The notes beneath the pieces were generated by a model, which was not told the DNA's origin, made no database searches, and saw nothing but the letters and a program-made list of their open reading frames with translations. From assembly GCF_001455205.1 (NCBI RefSeq), contig NZ_CP013341.1:620001-684000 (forward strand): DNA of 64,000 bases, in the 5' to 3' direction. Made by a program: the position numbers and the translations under genes. The stretch's first letter is position 1. Every line of letters starts with the position of its first letter. Shown piece after piece: positions 1 through 9,168 of the stretch. Source of the DNA: Nitrosomonas ureae. Its GTDB lineage: Bacteria > Pseudomonadota > Gammaproteobacteria > Burkholderiales > Nitrosomonadaceae.

Positions 1-2402
1 TGAAAGAATTTCACAAATTCATCAAACTGTTCTGGTTCATTGCCGGTTACCAGCCGCAAAAAATCTCCCCGCAAAGCCCGGTCAACGCCAAGGCAGTACA
101 ACGCATGGCGAAATTGCACGATCGCCTGAAGCAAATCGGTTACACCGGCCATGCGTTGGAAGTGTATCTGGTGCGCTTACTGTTTTGTTTGTTTGCCGAA
201 GACACCGGCATTTTCGAGCGCACGCAGTTCACCGAATTCATCGAACAGCAAACGCGCGAAGACGGCAGCGACCTGGCACCGCAACTGGCACAACTGTTTG
301 ACGTGCTCAACACGCCGGTAGACGAGCGGCTGAAAAACCTCGACGACACGTTGACGCGCTTTCCGTACATCAACGGAAAACTGTTTGAAGAACGCCTGCC
401 ATTCGCCAGCTTCGACAGCCACATGCGCGCCGCGCTGTTGTATTGCTGTGCACTGGATTGGAGCGGTATTTCACCGGCGATTTTCGGCTCGTTGTTCCAG
501 AACATCATAGATGAAACGCCGAACGCGCGGCGTAACCTCGGTGCGCACTACACCACCGAGGAAAACATCCTGAAACTGATCCGCCCGTTATTTCTCGATG
601 AACTGCACGCGGAATTCGCCAAAATCAAGCACAACGCCAAACGCCTGCAAATCTTCCATAACAAACTGGCCAGCCTGAAATTTCTCGATCCGGCGTGCGG
701 TTGCGGAAATTTCCTGGTGATCGCCTACCGCGAACTGCGCCGACTCGAACTGGAAGTGTTGCGCGCATTGCACGACAGCGGCCAGCAAACGCTGGACATC
801 ACCAGCATTATTCAGGTTGACGTCGATCAATTTCACGGTATCGAAATCGAGGAATTCCCGGCGCAAATCGCACAAGTCGCATTATGGCTGACCGACCACC
901 AGATGAACGCTCTGGTGTCGGAAGAATTCGGCCAGTACTTCATCCGCCTGCCGCTGAACAAATCCGCGCACATCGTGCACGGCAATGCGTTGCGGCTCAA
1001 TTGGAACACTGTGATCGCGGCGGAAGAATGTAATGTTGTGATGGGTAATCCGCCGTTCATTGGCGCAAAATTCATGAACGAAACGCAACGCACCGATGTC
1101 GCTACCATTTTCCACGATACCAAAAATGCGGGATTGCTCGATTACGTCACCTGCTGGTACCGCAAAGCCATCGATTACATCACTGCTCATCCGGCAATTC
1201 GGGCCGCGTTTGTTTCCACCAATTCGATTACGCAAGGCGAGCAGGTCGGCGTGCTATGGCCTGATTTGCTGAGACGCGGCGCACATATTCATTATGCTCA
1301 TCGCACCTTTCAGTGGATGAGCGAAGCCAAAGGCAAAGCCGCAGTGCATTGCGTCATCATCGGATTTGGCTTGCTGGAAGCTACGCATAAAACCATTTTT
1401 GAATACGTGAATATTAAGGGCGAACCACATGCAGTGGCAGCCAAGAACATTAATCCTTATTTGGTAGATTCACCAAATCTATTTTTAGAAAATCGAAACA
1501 AACCAATTTGCTCCGTTCCCGAAATCGGTATAGGAAGTCAACCAATTGATGATGGTAATTTCCTATTCACTACTGAAGAAAAAAAAGAATTTCTTAAACG
1601 CTCGCCTAAAGCAGAAAAATATTTCTATCGCTGGCTCGGTGCGGTCGAATTTCTCAATGGATATGAGCGCTGGTGTTTATGGCTCGGTGATTGTCCTCCA
1701 AACGAACTGCGTCAGCTTCCAGAAGCAATGTCTTTGGTCGAGGCTGTTAAAAATTTTCGCCTAAAAAGTAAGCGCGCCCAAACATTAAAAGCAGCTGATA
1801 CACCGACCCATTTTGGAACTGAACTCATACCAACCACGCCTTATCTTCTTATTCCAAAAGTATCATCTGAGCGTCGTAACTTTATTCCGCTTGGATTTAT
1901 GCAACCAGACACATTTTGTAGCGATTTAGTATTTATGTTGCCAAATGCAACCCTCTATCACTTTGGCATCCTCACCTCCACGATGCACAACGCCTGGATG
2001 CGCACCGTATGCGGACGTTTGAAAAGCGATTACCGCTATTCCGTCGGCATCGTCTACAACAACTTCCCGTGGCCTGAAATCCCCCCTAACCCCCCTTTGG
2101 CAAAGGGGGGAGGCGCGCAGCGCGGGGGGATTCCCGCCATCGAAACCGCCGCGCAAGCGGTACTCAATGCTCGTGCGCAGTTTCCCGATGCCACGTTGGC
2201 AGATTTATACGACCCGCTGGCCATGCCACCAGAACTGGTGCGCGCGCATCAGGCTTTGGATCGCGCTGTCGATGCGGCGTATGGCAAGAAATCATTTGCG
2301 TCCGAGGCGGAGCGGGTGGCGTTTTTGTTTGAACGCTACCAAGCCATTACCAGCCTGCTGCCCGCCACCTCAACGAAGAAATCCAGAAATAGCCGTCATT
2401 GA
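1..2402 (+). CDS. MmeI-like type II restriction-modification enzyme, 3' part (DNA methyltransferase and specificity domains)
   Basis: The reading frame is open to the left edge (first full codon at base 3), so the N-terminus is missing; the ATG at 105 is internal. SAM-binding motif I (LDPACGCGNF) is at 681-710 and the adenine N6-methyltransferase motif NPPF at 1047-1058. The order fits the MmeI family: endonuclease (off-window), helical spacer, methyltransferase, target-recognition domain, C-terminal helices. Such proteins combine cleavage and host-protective methylation in one chain. The target-recognition part (about 1400-1960) is visibly more AT-rich than its flanks, suggesting domain exchange. 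A G/C-rich palindromic element sits in frame at 2078-2132. Whether the nuclease motif is intact cannot be seen. Family assignment is firm; activity is inferred. Confidence 0.88.
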   Translation, partial: KEFHKFIKLFWFIAGYQPQKISPQSPVNAKAVQRMAKLHDRLKQIGYTGHALEVYLVRLLFCLFAEDTGIFERTQFTEFIEQQTREDGSDLAPQLAQLFDVLNTPVDERLKNLDDTLTRFPYINGKLFEERLPFASFDSHMRAALLYCCALDWSGISPAIFGSLFQNIIDETPNARRNLGAHYTTEENILKLIRPLFLDELHAEFAKIKHNAKRLQIFHNKLASLKFLDPACGCGNFLVIAYRELRRLELEVLRALHDSGQQTLDITSIIQVDVDQFHGIEIEEFPAQIAQVALWLTDHQMNALVSEEFGQYFIRLPLNKSAHIVHGNALRLNWNTVIAAEECNVVMGNPPFIGAKFMNETQRTDVATIFHDTKNAGLLDYVTCWYRKAIDYITAHPAIRAAFVSTNSITQGEQVGVLWPDLLRRGAHIHYAHRTFQWMSEAKGKAAVHCVIIGFGLLEATHKTIFEYVNIKGEPHAVAAKNINPYLVDSPNLFLENRNKPICSVPEIGIGSQPIDDGNFLFTTEEKKEFLKRSPKAEKYFYRWLGAVEFLNGYERWCLWLGDCPPNELRQLPEAMSLVEAVKNFRLKSKRAQTLKAADTPTHFGTELIPTTPYLLIPKVSSERRNFIPLGFMQPDTFCSDLVFMLPNATLYHFGILTSTMHNAWMRTVCGRLKSDYRYSVGIVYNNFPWPEIPPNPPLAKGGGAQRGGIPAIETAAQAVLNARAQFPDATLADLYDPLAMPPELVRAHQALDRAVDAAYGKKSFASEAERVAFLFERYQAITSLLPATSTKKSRNSRH
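2078..2132. repeat. Palindromic repeat element inserted in frame in the methyltransferase gene
   Basis: The outer arms are AATCCCCCC (2078-2086) and GGGGGGATT (2124-2132). An inner inverted repeat at 2090-2110 pairs CCCCCCTTTG with CAAAGGGGGG around one base. It is translated as a proline/glycine-rich stretch (IPPNPPLAKGG then GAQRGGIP) between the conserved NNFPWPE motif and the C-terminal helices. The composition is unlike the rest of the gene. It looks like a dispersed small palindromic repeat that entered without breaking the frame; only this copy is in the window. Confidence 0.75.
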
Positions 2403-2566
2403 GGCAAGTGCAAGCACCGGTGAAATGCAATTGATCAGCGGTTTCAGAAAAACTCTCCCGCCGCACACTTCACAAAATATTTGACTGTGTACCTATAATA
2501 TTCAGCCTGATACATTGTTCTTCTGCCATCACATGTCAATGTAATTTCTAGTGAGGAAATCAAACT

Positions 2567-3931
2567 ATGACTGAATCAAAATCCGGTATTTCGAGCCTGA
2601 TTGACGTCAAAGCTGATTCACAGGAAGCGCTTGCCATCAGTCAATTCGTTCAGCGCAAAATCCTGTTACGTTTGTTTCTGGGATGGTTGTTTCTCAGTTT
2701 CACCATCGGTGGCATCGTTCTATGGCTTGAAATTTCGCGCTTTCAGCAATTCGTGCATACGCTCGCGCTGGAGGAATCTGCCGTACTCAGCGGTGAATCC
2801 TCTTATGATCTGGAACAACTGGACAGCCCAACTTATCAACATTTAACCGATTTGGCACAGCAATTGGTTAAACGCAATTTCCTCGTGGTTGAGCTCTATG
2901 ATATTAACAAGCAACTCAAGATCGAAGCATTCCGTCCAGGACAGAAAACCACCGAGCAATGGATCAACAGTCATCGCCACCGATTCCCCAAACGCGGTGA
3001 CTTTTTCCAGGAATTTCATTTAATTCAAGATAAACTGCTGCTGGTCATATTGGTTCCGATCAAAGGGCCGCAGCATGCAGTGATGGGTTATTTCGAAGGC
3101 ATTTACCAGGTCGATCAGAAGACTCGGAATTCGATCAAGGATGAACTGTTTCACACACTGTTACTGATTACCATCAGCATCACTTTCACCACCCTGCTGA
3201 TGTATCCGATTTTGCTAATGCTCAATCGGGAACTCACCAAGCTTTCCACCGATCTTTTAACCGGAAATCTGGAGTTGATGAATGTGATGGGTTGCGCCAT
3301 TGCGGAACGCGACTCCGATACCAATAGCCATAATTACCGCGTTACCTTTTATGCACTCCGGCTGGGAGAAACAATCGGATTGCGTCATGAAAATATCCTT
3401 AACCTGATCACCGGTGCTTTCTTGCATGATGTCGGAAAGATTGGAATCCGCGATCCCATTTTGCTGAAACCGGGAAAGCTGACCCCGCAGGAATTTGAGA
3501 TCATGAAAACGCATGTCACACTGGGTGTAGATATATTAAAGCAATCCAGCTGGCTCCGCGGAGCTTGCGATGTGGCTCATTTTCATCATGAGAAATATGA
3601 TGGCAGCGGTTATCCGGAGGGACTCAAAGGCGAAGAAATCCCCTTGAATGCGCGGATATTCGCCATTGCCGATGTATTCGATGCACTCACCTCCAAACGT
3701 CCATATAAGGAATCGTGGACGGTGCATGACGCCATCGCAGAACTTGAACGCGATAGTGGCAGTCATTTTGATCCGCGGTTATTACGTATTTTCGTGTCAA
3801 TCGCGCCAGCGCTCTATCAGCAGGTGACTAATATTAAGGAAAACCAGATGATTGCCCTGGTAAAACGCTGCATTTCACGTTATTTCCTGGCAACCGCAAC
3901 GGGTACCCAATCTCCCAACCACAAGCCTTGA
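2567..3931 (+). CDS. Membrane-anchored HD-GYP domain protein, probable cyclic di-GMP phosphodiesterase
   Basis: This 454-residue protein has a membrane segment near residues 35-55, a periplasmic region of about 140 residues, a second membrane segment near 197-218, and a cytoplasmic HD-GYP domain. The metal-binding HD pair is H287-D288 (HDVGKIG), and the signature HHEKYDGSGYP is at 340-350, so the catalytic set looks intact. HD-GYP enzymes hydrolyse cyclic di-GMP and so favour motile over sessile behaviour. The periplasmic part is presumably a sensor, but I do not recognise its fold or ligand. It is a single gene, convergent with the lipoprotein gene downstream. The start follows GTGAGGAAATCAAACT, an acceptable ribosome site. 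Confidence 0.88.
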   Translation: MTESKSGISSLIDVKADSQEALAISQFVQRKILLRLFLGWLFLSFTIGGIVLWLEISRFQQFVHTLALEESAVLSGESSYDLEQLDSPTYQHLTDLAQQLVKRNFLVVELYDINKQLKIEAFRPGQKTTEQWINSHRHRFPKRGDFFQEFHLIQDKLLLVILVPIKGPQHAVMGYFEGIYQVDQKTRNSIKDELFHTLLLITISITFTTLLMYPILLMLNRELTKLSTDLLTGNLELMNVMGCAIAERDSDTNSHNYRVTFYALRLGETIGLRHENILNLITGAFLHDVGKIGIRDPILLKPGKLTPQEFEIMKTHVTLGVDILKQSSWLRGACDVAHFHHEKYDGSGYPEGLKGEEIPLNARIFAIADVFDALTSKRPYKESWTVHDAIAELERDSGSHFDPRLLRIFVSIAPALYQQVTNIKENQMIALVKRCISRYFLATATGTQSPNHKP

Positions 3932-3986
3932 ATAACAATGCATTAGACTTGACGGAAATCAGTAAAAATTTCTGTGGGTCACAATG

Positions 3987-4009
3987 GATTGCCAAATCAT
4001 TTGGCAATC
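3987..4009. terminator. Perfect hairpin between convergent genes
   Basis: GATTGCCAAAT and ATTTGGCAATC are 11-base arms around a single central C, overlapping the stop codon (3997-3999) of the minus-strand lipoprotein gene. There is no T-run on either side, so it is not a classical intrinsic terminator; it may protect 3' ends of both convergent messages. Confidence 0.45.
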
Positions 4010-5217
4010 GTAATGCTCGGCACACCGATGCGCGGCAAATCGGTGACGGTCATTTGAAATAGCAGGAACAGTAACTGAAATGCATTCCGATTCCAACGCG
4101 CATGGGGTCCTATCGTATTGACCGCATAGTACCGGTCATTCCAGCGGATCGAAAGATCGGCGTCGGCAGAAGGCAACTTGGAAACCACAAATTCCAAGGT
4201 TTGATCTGGATTCTCGTTGTTGAGGATAGGCGGCGTTCTGGCATCTTTCTCGACATGATATCCCTTCTCATTACCCAGTGCTTCGCCCAGAGAACCAAGA
4301 ATCGAGTGAAAGCTTCGCAACCGGAACATACCGCTCATCGGCCACTCACCGCCATAATGACCGGCGCGAATATCAAACGCAATATCGCTGACATCCCAAT
4401 CTCTAGCGCGCTCATTCAGTGCTTCGCGCTCTTCCTCGGGTAGCAAATCGGGATCATAGTTAGTAATCAGAATGGGGCCGGGGGTATGTTTACGTAAAAC
4501 AAAGCTATCGTCTTCAGCGTCATAGTGCACGATAAATTCTTTTTGCAACGATTGAAAGCTATCAGGCGCAATCGAACTGGACGGAATCTTCCAGGTATGT
4601 TTCAACAACAACGGCTCTGCATACAACTGATTATGATCCTGGATCGCGGAGAAATGCAGCACCACGCGGCGGAACATTTCATAACCCGCTTTATCCGAGG
4701 GGATGTTACGATGAACACTATGCCGCTCGGAGTGCGCCATACGTACTTCCTGCGCCATCATGCGCAACAGCATGTCGACATCATAATGCTGCCGCAGCAA
4801 CAGCGTTAGCTTGCTTTGCGGAAACGGCGTCAGCAAGCGCTGCGTGAACTCTTCCCCTTCGATCGGAACAATGCTGATTGTTGGGCTCTCAGCCAGGCTA
4901 CCGCCGAAAATCGGCATCAGCGTTGCACCGGCGAGCCCTCCAGGCGATGGTATAGCCCCGGCATTGGCAACAAAAGTAAAAGTAGCGGCGATATTGGATA
5001 CGCCGGTAAAATGTACCGGCTGACGGTAATGCGCGCGTACGATATTTACCAATAGCTGCTGTGATATGGAATCGGTAACCGCTTCATCATACGCAATCAC
5101 AGCGCGATTCAACGCTATCGGCGATATACAGCCGGTCAGGGTGAGCAAAACGAACAGGCACAGCAAGCGCTGCAAGAATAACCACTGATAACTTGATTGC
5201 CGCCTTTTATACTTCAC
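3997..5217 (-). CDS. Orphan outer-membrane-type lipoprotein of unknown function
   Basis: The 406-residue protein starts with a basic segment and hydrophobic stretch ending in a lipobox, LTLTGC, with the lipidated cysteine at residue 30. The residue after it is I, so there is no inner-membrane retention aspartate and outer-membrane sorting is expected. The mature part begins with a helical region (ISQQLLVNIVRAHYRQPVHF), continues through a Gly/Ala/Pro-rich stretch, and ends in mixed segments. I recognise no known enzymatic motif. It stands alone: dnaB lies 124 bases away on the same strand upstream, and the HD-GYP gene converges from the other side. Lipoprotein status is well supported; function is unknown. 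Confidence 0.8.
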   Translation of the reverse strand: MKYKRRQSSYQWLFLQRLLCLFVLLTLTGCISPIALNRAVIAYDEAVTDSISQQLLVNIVRAHYRQPVHFTGVSNIAATFTFVANAGAIPSPGGLAGATLMPIFGGSLAESPTISIVPIEGEEFTQRLLTPFPQSKLTLLLRQHYDVDMLLRMMAQEVRMAHSERHSVHRNIPSDKAGYEMFRRVVLHFSAIQDHNQLYAEPLLLKHTWKIPSSSIAPDSFQSLQKEFIVHYDAEDDSFVLRKHTPGPILITNYDPDLLPEEEREALNERARDWDVSDIAFDIRAGHYGGEWPMSGMFRLRSFHSILGSLGEALGNEKGYHVEKDARTPPILNNENPDQTLEFVVSKLPSADADLSIRWNDRYYAVNTIGPHARWNRNAFQLLFLLFQMTVTDLPRIGVPSITIAK

Positions 5218-5341
5218 CGCTCATCCTCTATCCCGCAATGGGTTCTCCGATACAAAGTCGCGCAAACCCATATCTGTGCTACGCGCTGAAAGCTAAGCGC
5301 TGGATAAACTACAAGAAATCAGTCGCTGCGACAAAATTCCA

Positions 5342-6730
5342 CTAATAATATTCCGGCCTGGCATGGCTCTCAAAGCGTGTATATTCGCCCAGGAATGTTA
5401 GATCGACTTTTCCGATCGGGCCGTTGCGCTGCTTGCCGATAATGATTTCGGCAATGCCTTTGTCTGGCGAATCGGGGTTATAGACTTCATCGCGGTAGAT
5501 AAACAGAATCACATCGGCGTCTTGTTCAATCGCGCCGGATTCGCGCAAATCCGACATCACCGGGCGTTTGTTGGGCCGTTGCTCCAAACTGCGATTAAGT
5601 TGCGATAATGCAATCACCGGCACTTTCAGTTCTTTCGCCAGCCCTTTCAACGCACGCGATATTTCCGAAATTTCAGTGGCGCGATTCTCTCCGTGACTAC
5701 TGGAAGACATCAGTTGCAAATAATCAACCACAATCAAACCCAGCTCACCGTACTGACGGTACAGCCGCCTGGAGCGTGCTCTGAGTTCGAGCGCATTCAA
5801 CGCCGCCGTTTCATCAATAAAAATGGGGGCTTCATTAAGCTTGCCCAAGGCATGCGTCAGCTTGGGCCAATCTTCATCATCCAAACGACCGGTACGCACT
5901 TTATGCTGATCCAGCTTTCCCACCGATCCCAGCATCCGCATGGCCAGCTGCGCACCGCCCATTTCCATACTGAATACTGCAACCGGTTTGTTTAACTCCA
6001 ATGCCACATGCTCTGCAATATTCAAGGAGAATGCGGTTTTACCCATGGACGGCCGGCCCGCAACAATAATCAGATCGCCCGGCTGGAATCCGGATGTCTT
6101 CTGATCAAGATCGTGAAAACCTGATGCAATTCCGGTTACATTGCTCGGATTATCCTGGCTATATAACAACTCTATCCGCTCGACCACTTGCCGCAACAGG
6201 GGCTGAATTCCCATGAAGCCTTCCTTACCGCGCGCACCTTCTTCTGCAATCTCAAATACTTTCGCTTCCGCTTCATCCAATAAGTCTGCGGCAGAGCGTC
6301 CCACCGGGTTATAGGCAGAGTCCGTAATGTGCACGCCGACTTGGGCCAGATTGCGCATAATCGAGCGTTCACGAACAATTTCCGCATAGCGCTTGATATT
6401 TGCCGCCGAAGGTGTGTTCTGCACAATGGCACCAATATACGCAAGCCCGCCGATAGTCTGCAGCTCTGCGGATGTTTCCATCGATTCCGCTACGGTAATG
6501 ACGTCAGCAGGCCTGTTCTGTTCTATCAGCTTACAGATATGGTGATAAATCAGTTGATGATCCTGTCGGTAAAAATCGGCATCGGTAATGATATCGGCGA
6601 CTTTCTCCCACGCGTTATTGTCCAGCATGAGCCCACCCAGTACCGATTGTTCGCTCTCAATCGAATGGGGCGGTGTTTTATAGGGATCGAGTAGCTGATC
6701 CTGATGGAGACTGATCGGTGATTGCACCAT
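5342..6730 (-). CDS. dnaB: Replicative DNA helicase DnaB
   Basis: DnaB is the hexameric 5'-3' helicase that unwinds the replication fork and works with primase. The 462-residue length is normal for the family. The N-terminal primase-interacting domain (residues 20-125) begins with the typical PHSIESEQSVLGGLM. Walker A GRPSMGKT is at residues 225-232; the Walker B region (LIVVDYLQLM) and later RecA-type motifs (SQLNRSLEQR, SDLRESGAIEQDAD) are all present. No intein or insertion is visible. It is the last gene of the rpsF-priB-rpsR-rplI cluster, from which it is separated by a hairpin terminator or attenuator, so it may be expressed partly by read-through. Confidence 0.97.
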   Translation of the reverse strand: MVQSPISLHQDQLLDPYKTPPHSIESEQSVLGGLMLDNNAWEKVADIITDADFYRQDHQLIYHHICKLIEQNRPADVITVAESMETSAELQTIGGLAYIGAIVQNTPSAANIKRYAEIVRERSIMRNLAQVGVHITDSAYNPVGRSAADLLDEAEAKVFEIAEEGARGKEGFMGIQPLLRQVVERIELLYSQDNPSNVTGIASGFHDLDQKTSGFQPGDLIIVAGRPSMGKTAFSLNIAEHVALELNKPVAVFSMEMGGAQLAMRMLGSVGKLDQHKVRTGRLDDEDWPKLTHALGKLNEAPIFIDETAALNALELRARSRRLYRQYGELGLIVVDYLQLMSSSSHGENRATEISEISRALKGLAKELKVPVIALSQLNRSLEQRPNKRPVMSDLRESGAIEQDADVILFIYRDEVYNPDSPDKGIAEIIIGKQRNGPIGKVDLTFLGEYTRFESHARPEYY

Positions 6731-6788
6731 AGATATCGAAAACTCGGTTGAAGATGTCTGATTCTACCACTTGCTGAATCACAAATGA

Positions 6789-6812
6789 AAAAGGACTACG
6801 AATAGTCCTTTT
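6789..6812 (-). terminator. Intrinsic terminator or attenuator between rplI and dnaB
   Basis: Ten-base perfect arms (AAAAGGACTA and TAGTCCTTTT) flank a four-base loop. On the minus strand the loop reads TTCG, a very stable tetraloop, and the stem runs into a T-rich tail. It lies 27 bases after the rplI stop, so it probably reduces transcription of dnaB relative to the ribosomal protein genes. Confidence 0.8.
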
Positions 6813-6838
6813 CCAAATGAGCCCATAGAACTGCTCTA

Positions 6839-7294
6839 TCAGAACGCTGAATCGCCCAGTACCGAAACGGTAATACTTGCTTTTACATCACCATGCAGTG
6901 AAATGCTCAGGGGATAATCACCCACTTGCTTTAATTGACCATGCGGCATATGAATCATGGTACGTTCAACTGAGAAACCCAGGCCGGTAAGCGCCTCGGC
7001 AATATTCGCATTGGTAACGGAACCGAATAGTTTTCCATCACTGCCGGCTTTCTGAGTAATTTGCACCAGCAAACCATCCAGTTTTGCAGCAACAACCTGA
7101 GCAGCGGCAAGAATTTCTGTCTGTTTTTTCTCCAATTCTGCCCGCCTGGATTGGAATTCCGCAATAGCCTGCTCCGTTGCACGCTTTGCTTTACCTTGCG
7201 GAATCAGATAATTACGTGCAAACCCGCTTTTAACATTAACTACGTCACCTAGTTGACCCAAATTGCTAATTTTTTCCATCAAAATGATTTGCAT
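6839..7294 (-). CDS. rplI: Large-subunit ribosomal protein bL9
   Basis: The 151-residue protein has the bL9 N-terminal signature (MQIILMEKISNLGQLGDVV, then KSGFARNYLIPQGKA), a long helical linker (residues 45-75) and the C-terminal domain ending in SISLHGDV. bL9 binds 23S rRNA at the base of the L1 stalk and helps keep reading frame. The start is preceded by AAGGAG at good spacing. It lies 11 bases after rpsR, in the same operon. Confidence 0.97.
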   Translation of the reverse strand: MQIILMEKISNLGQLGDVVNVKSGFARNYLIPQGKAKRATEQAIAEFQSRRAELEKKQTEILAAAQVVAAKLDGLLVQITQKAGSDGKLFGSVTNANIAEALTGLGFSVERTMIHMPHGQLKQVGDYPLSISLHGDVKASITVSVLGDSAF

Positions 7295-7305
7295 ATCATT
7301 GCTCC

Positions 7306-7590
7306 TTAGTGACGATCCGTGTAAGGCAATAACGCCAGAAAACGAGCCCTTTCTATCGCCGTACCTAACTGACGCTGATAAAAAGCAGTTGTACCGGTAA
7401 TTCGCGCCGGAATCACCTTGCCGTTTTCACTAATGAAATCTTTCAAAATTTCAATATCCTTGTAATCCACCTGTTTAATGCCCTCCGCGGTAAAACGGCA
7501 AAACTTTTTACGCTTGAATAAAGGGCGATTGGCTTTTTTATCTTTTTCTTTCTCTTTACTGTCTTTACGTCTGGTAGTAAAACGTGCCAT
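7306..7590 (-). CDS. rpsR: Small-subunit ribosomal protein bS18
   Basis: The protein has 94 residues with the bS18 core (KFCRFTAEGIKQVDYKDIEILKDFI, read in parts) and the conserved end RARFLALLPYTDRH. bS18 binds bS6 as a pair on the platform of the 30S subunit, and the partner gene rpsF is in the same operon. A basic N-terminal extension (about 25 residues, rich in K and R) is longer than in enterobacteria but usual in betaproteobacteria. Confidence 0.97.
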   Translation of the reverse strand: MARFTTRRKDSKEKEKDKKANRPLFKRKKFCRFTAEGIKQVDYKDIEILKDFISENGKVIPARITGTTAFYQRQLGTAIERARFLALLPYTDRH

Positions 7591-7608
7591 GTTTATTCCT
7601 ATTTATAA

Positions 7609-7905
7609 TTAAATGAGTTCAATTTGATCTGAGTGCAGCACTAATTGCTGATTCATATGGTTCTTTTTATTGAGAAACCCGGTGAGCCTAACTCTGCTGT
7701 TAATCTCAAATTCGGCCACGGTCAAAGCCTGCTCTCCCATCACAACCACAGGAACATCAAAGACTATTTGCCTCATAACACCCGCTTCCTTTTGCCGAGA
7801 TCCGTGACTTACCGTAAACTCAATCACAGCCGTGCCGGCAGGGGTGTAGCGTAAAATGCCTAATTTGGCAATTTTCCCGCAAATAGTGGTCTGATTACAT
7901 TCCAA
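7609..7905 (-). CDS. priB: Primosomal replication protein PriB
   Basis: The 98-residue protein has a single-strand DNA-binding OB fold, recognisable from the aromatic and hydrophobic pattern (GILRYTPAGTAVIEFTVSHGS at 17-37, VMGEQALTV, NSRVRLTGFL). PriB helps PriA restart stalled forks. Its position between rpsF and rpsR is the classical one. The best start is a TTG at 7905, 11 bases after the rpsF stop; there is no ATG at a suitable place, so this is an unusual but plausible start. Confidence 0.9.
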   Translation of the reverse strand: MECNQTTICGKIAKLGILRYTPAGTAVIEFTVSHGSRQKEAGVMRQIVFDVPVVVMGEQALTVAEFEINSRVRLTGFLNKKNHMNQQLVLHSDQIELI

Positions 7906-7916
7906 TGGCTAGAAAA

Positions 7917-8336
7917 CTATGCAGTCGCAGCAGCACCGGACTCTACCGGAATCTCATCAGAATCCGTTTCATCCGCAATTCCCTCTGAATCCTGCAGGCT
8001 CGCGGAACCGGCTCTCTCCACTTGGCGCATCATGGGCGATGGTTCAGTGATAGGCCCCTTAGTTTTAATGGTTAAATGGCGTAAAATCGCATCACTGAAT
8101 TTGAAAGCGTGATCCAGATCATCCAGAATTTCCTGATTACATTCAATATTCATCAATACATAATGCGCCTTATGAACTTTCTGAATCAGATAAGCAAGCT
8201 GACGACGCCCCCAATCTTCCACACGATGAACTTTGCCGTTTTTAGAAGTTACAATGCCACGATAGCGCTCGATCATTGCAGGCACTTGTTCACTCTGATC
8301 AGGATGAACAATAAAGACTATTTCGTAATGTCGCAT
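7917..8336 (-). CDS. rpsF: Small-subunit ribosomal protein bS6
   Basis: bS6 begins MRHYEIVFIVHPDQSEQV, so the ATG at 8336 is chosen over an in-frame codon at 8372; GAAAGGAATTT precedes it. The product has 139 residues. The core ends near residue 100, followed by an acidic tail rich in D, E and S, as is common for this protein. It pairs with bS18 in the 30S platform. It is the first gene of the ribosomal/replication operon and is divergent from trpG across about 240 bases that must carry both promoters. Confidence 0.96.
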   Translation of the reverse strand: MRHYEIVFIVHPDQSEQVPAMIERYRGIVTSKNGKVHRVEDWGRRQLAYLIQKVHKAHYVLMNIECNQEILDDLDHAFKFSDAILRHLTIKTKGPITEPSPMMRQVERAGSASLQDSEGIADETDSDEIPVESGAAATA

Positions 8337-8577
8337 AAATTCCTTTCGGGTTATAAGCCTCCCACCAATCACGATAGTGAGGCAAGGTTGGAAAACGTGC
8401 TATTCTACTGAATTAATAAGGCAATATCAAATGGCGCTCAAATAACCGCAATAATGTTATTCGCATACCGGTCGAACTGGTAAAATTTATCCGCCATAAC
8501 TCAAGAATTTTGTCACTGGATTTGATTTTTTTCAAAAGCTTCAGAAATAACTATTACCAACAGCGCACATAATAATC

Positions 8578-9141
8578 ATGTTGCTAATGATTGATAACTA
8601 CGATTCTTTTACTTATAACCTGGTACAGTATTTTTCTGAATTAGGAGAAAAGGTTGTTGTATACCGAAATGATGAAATCACTCTGGATAAAATTTCACAG
8701 TTAAACCCCGAGCGAATTGTGATTTCTCCAGGCCCCTGCACTCCGAATGAAGCAGGCGTATCGCTGTCTGTCATTCACCAATTCAGCCAGAATATCCCCG
8801 TTCTAGGTGTTTGCCTGGGGCATCAAAGCATCGGACAAGCATTCGGCGGGCGGGTTATTCATGCGAAACAATTGATGCATGGCAAGACATCTCCGATTTA
8901 TCATCATGACATCGGAGTCTTTCGCGGCTTACCGAACCCCTTTATTGCCACTCGCTATCACTCTCTTGTCGTTGAGCGCTCAACGCTGCCGGATTGCCTG
9001 GAAATTACGGCATGGACCGAAGATGATGAAATTATGGGTATCCGTCATAAAACCCTTGCCATTGAAGGCATTCAGTTTCATCCTGAATCCATTTTGAGTG
9101 AACATGGCCATCAAATGCTCGAGAATTTCCTTAATCGTTAA
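8578..9141 (+). CDS. trpG: Anthranilate synthase component II (glutamine amidotransferase)
   Basis: The 187-residue class I amidotransferase releases ammonia from glutamine for anthranilate synthase in tryptophan biosynthesis. The catalytic triad is visible: C79 in GVCLGHQ, H168 and E170 in IQFHPES. In many bacteria it also serves aminodeoxychorismate synthase (folate). It heads trpG-trpD-trpC; trpE, its large-subunit partner, lies separately at 31.8 kb. Confidence 0.95.
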   Translation: MLLMIDNYDSFTYNLVQYFSELGEKVVVYRNDEITLDKISQLNPERIVISPGPCTPNEAGVSLSVIHQFSQNIPVLGVCLGHQSIGQAFGGRVIHAKQLMHGKTSPIYHHDIGVFRGLPNPFIATRYHSLVVERSTLPDCLEITAWTEDDEIMGIRHKTLAIEGIQFHPESILSEHGHQMLENFLNR

Positions 9142-9168
9142 GCGATCAGATTGCATGGAGGCAATCTC

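Noticed and set aside
8373..8577. Possible tryptophan leader/attenuator upstream of trpG
   Set aside because: I looked for a short peptide with tandem Trp codons and a terminator-antiterminator pair and found neither.
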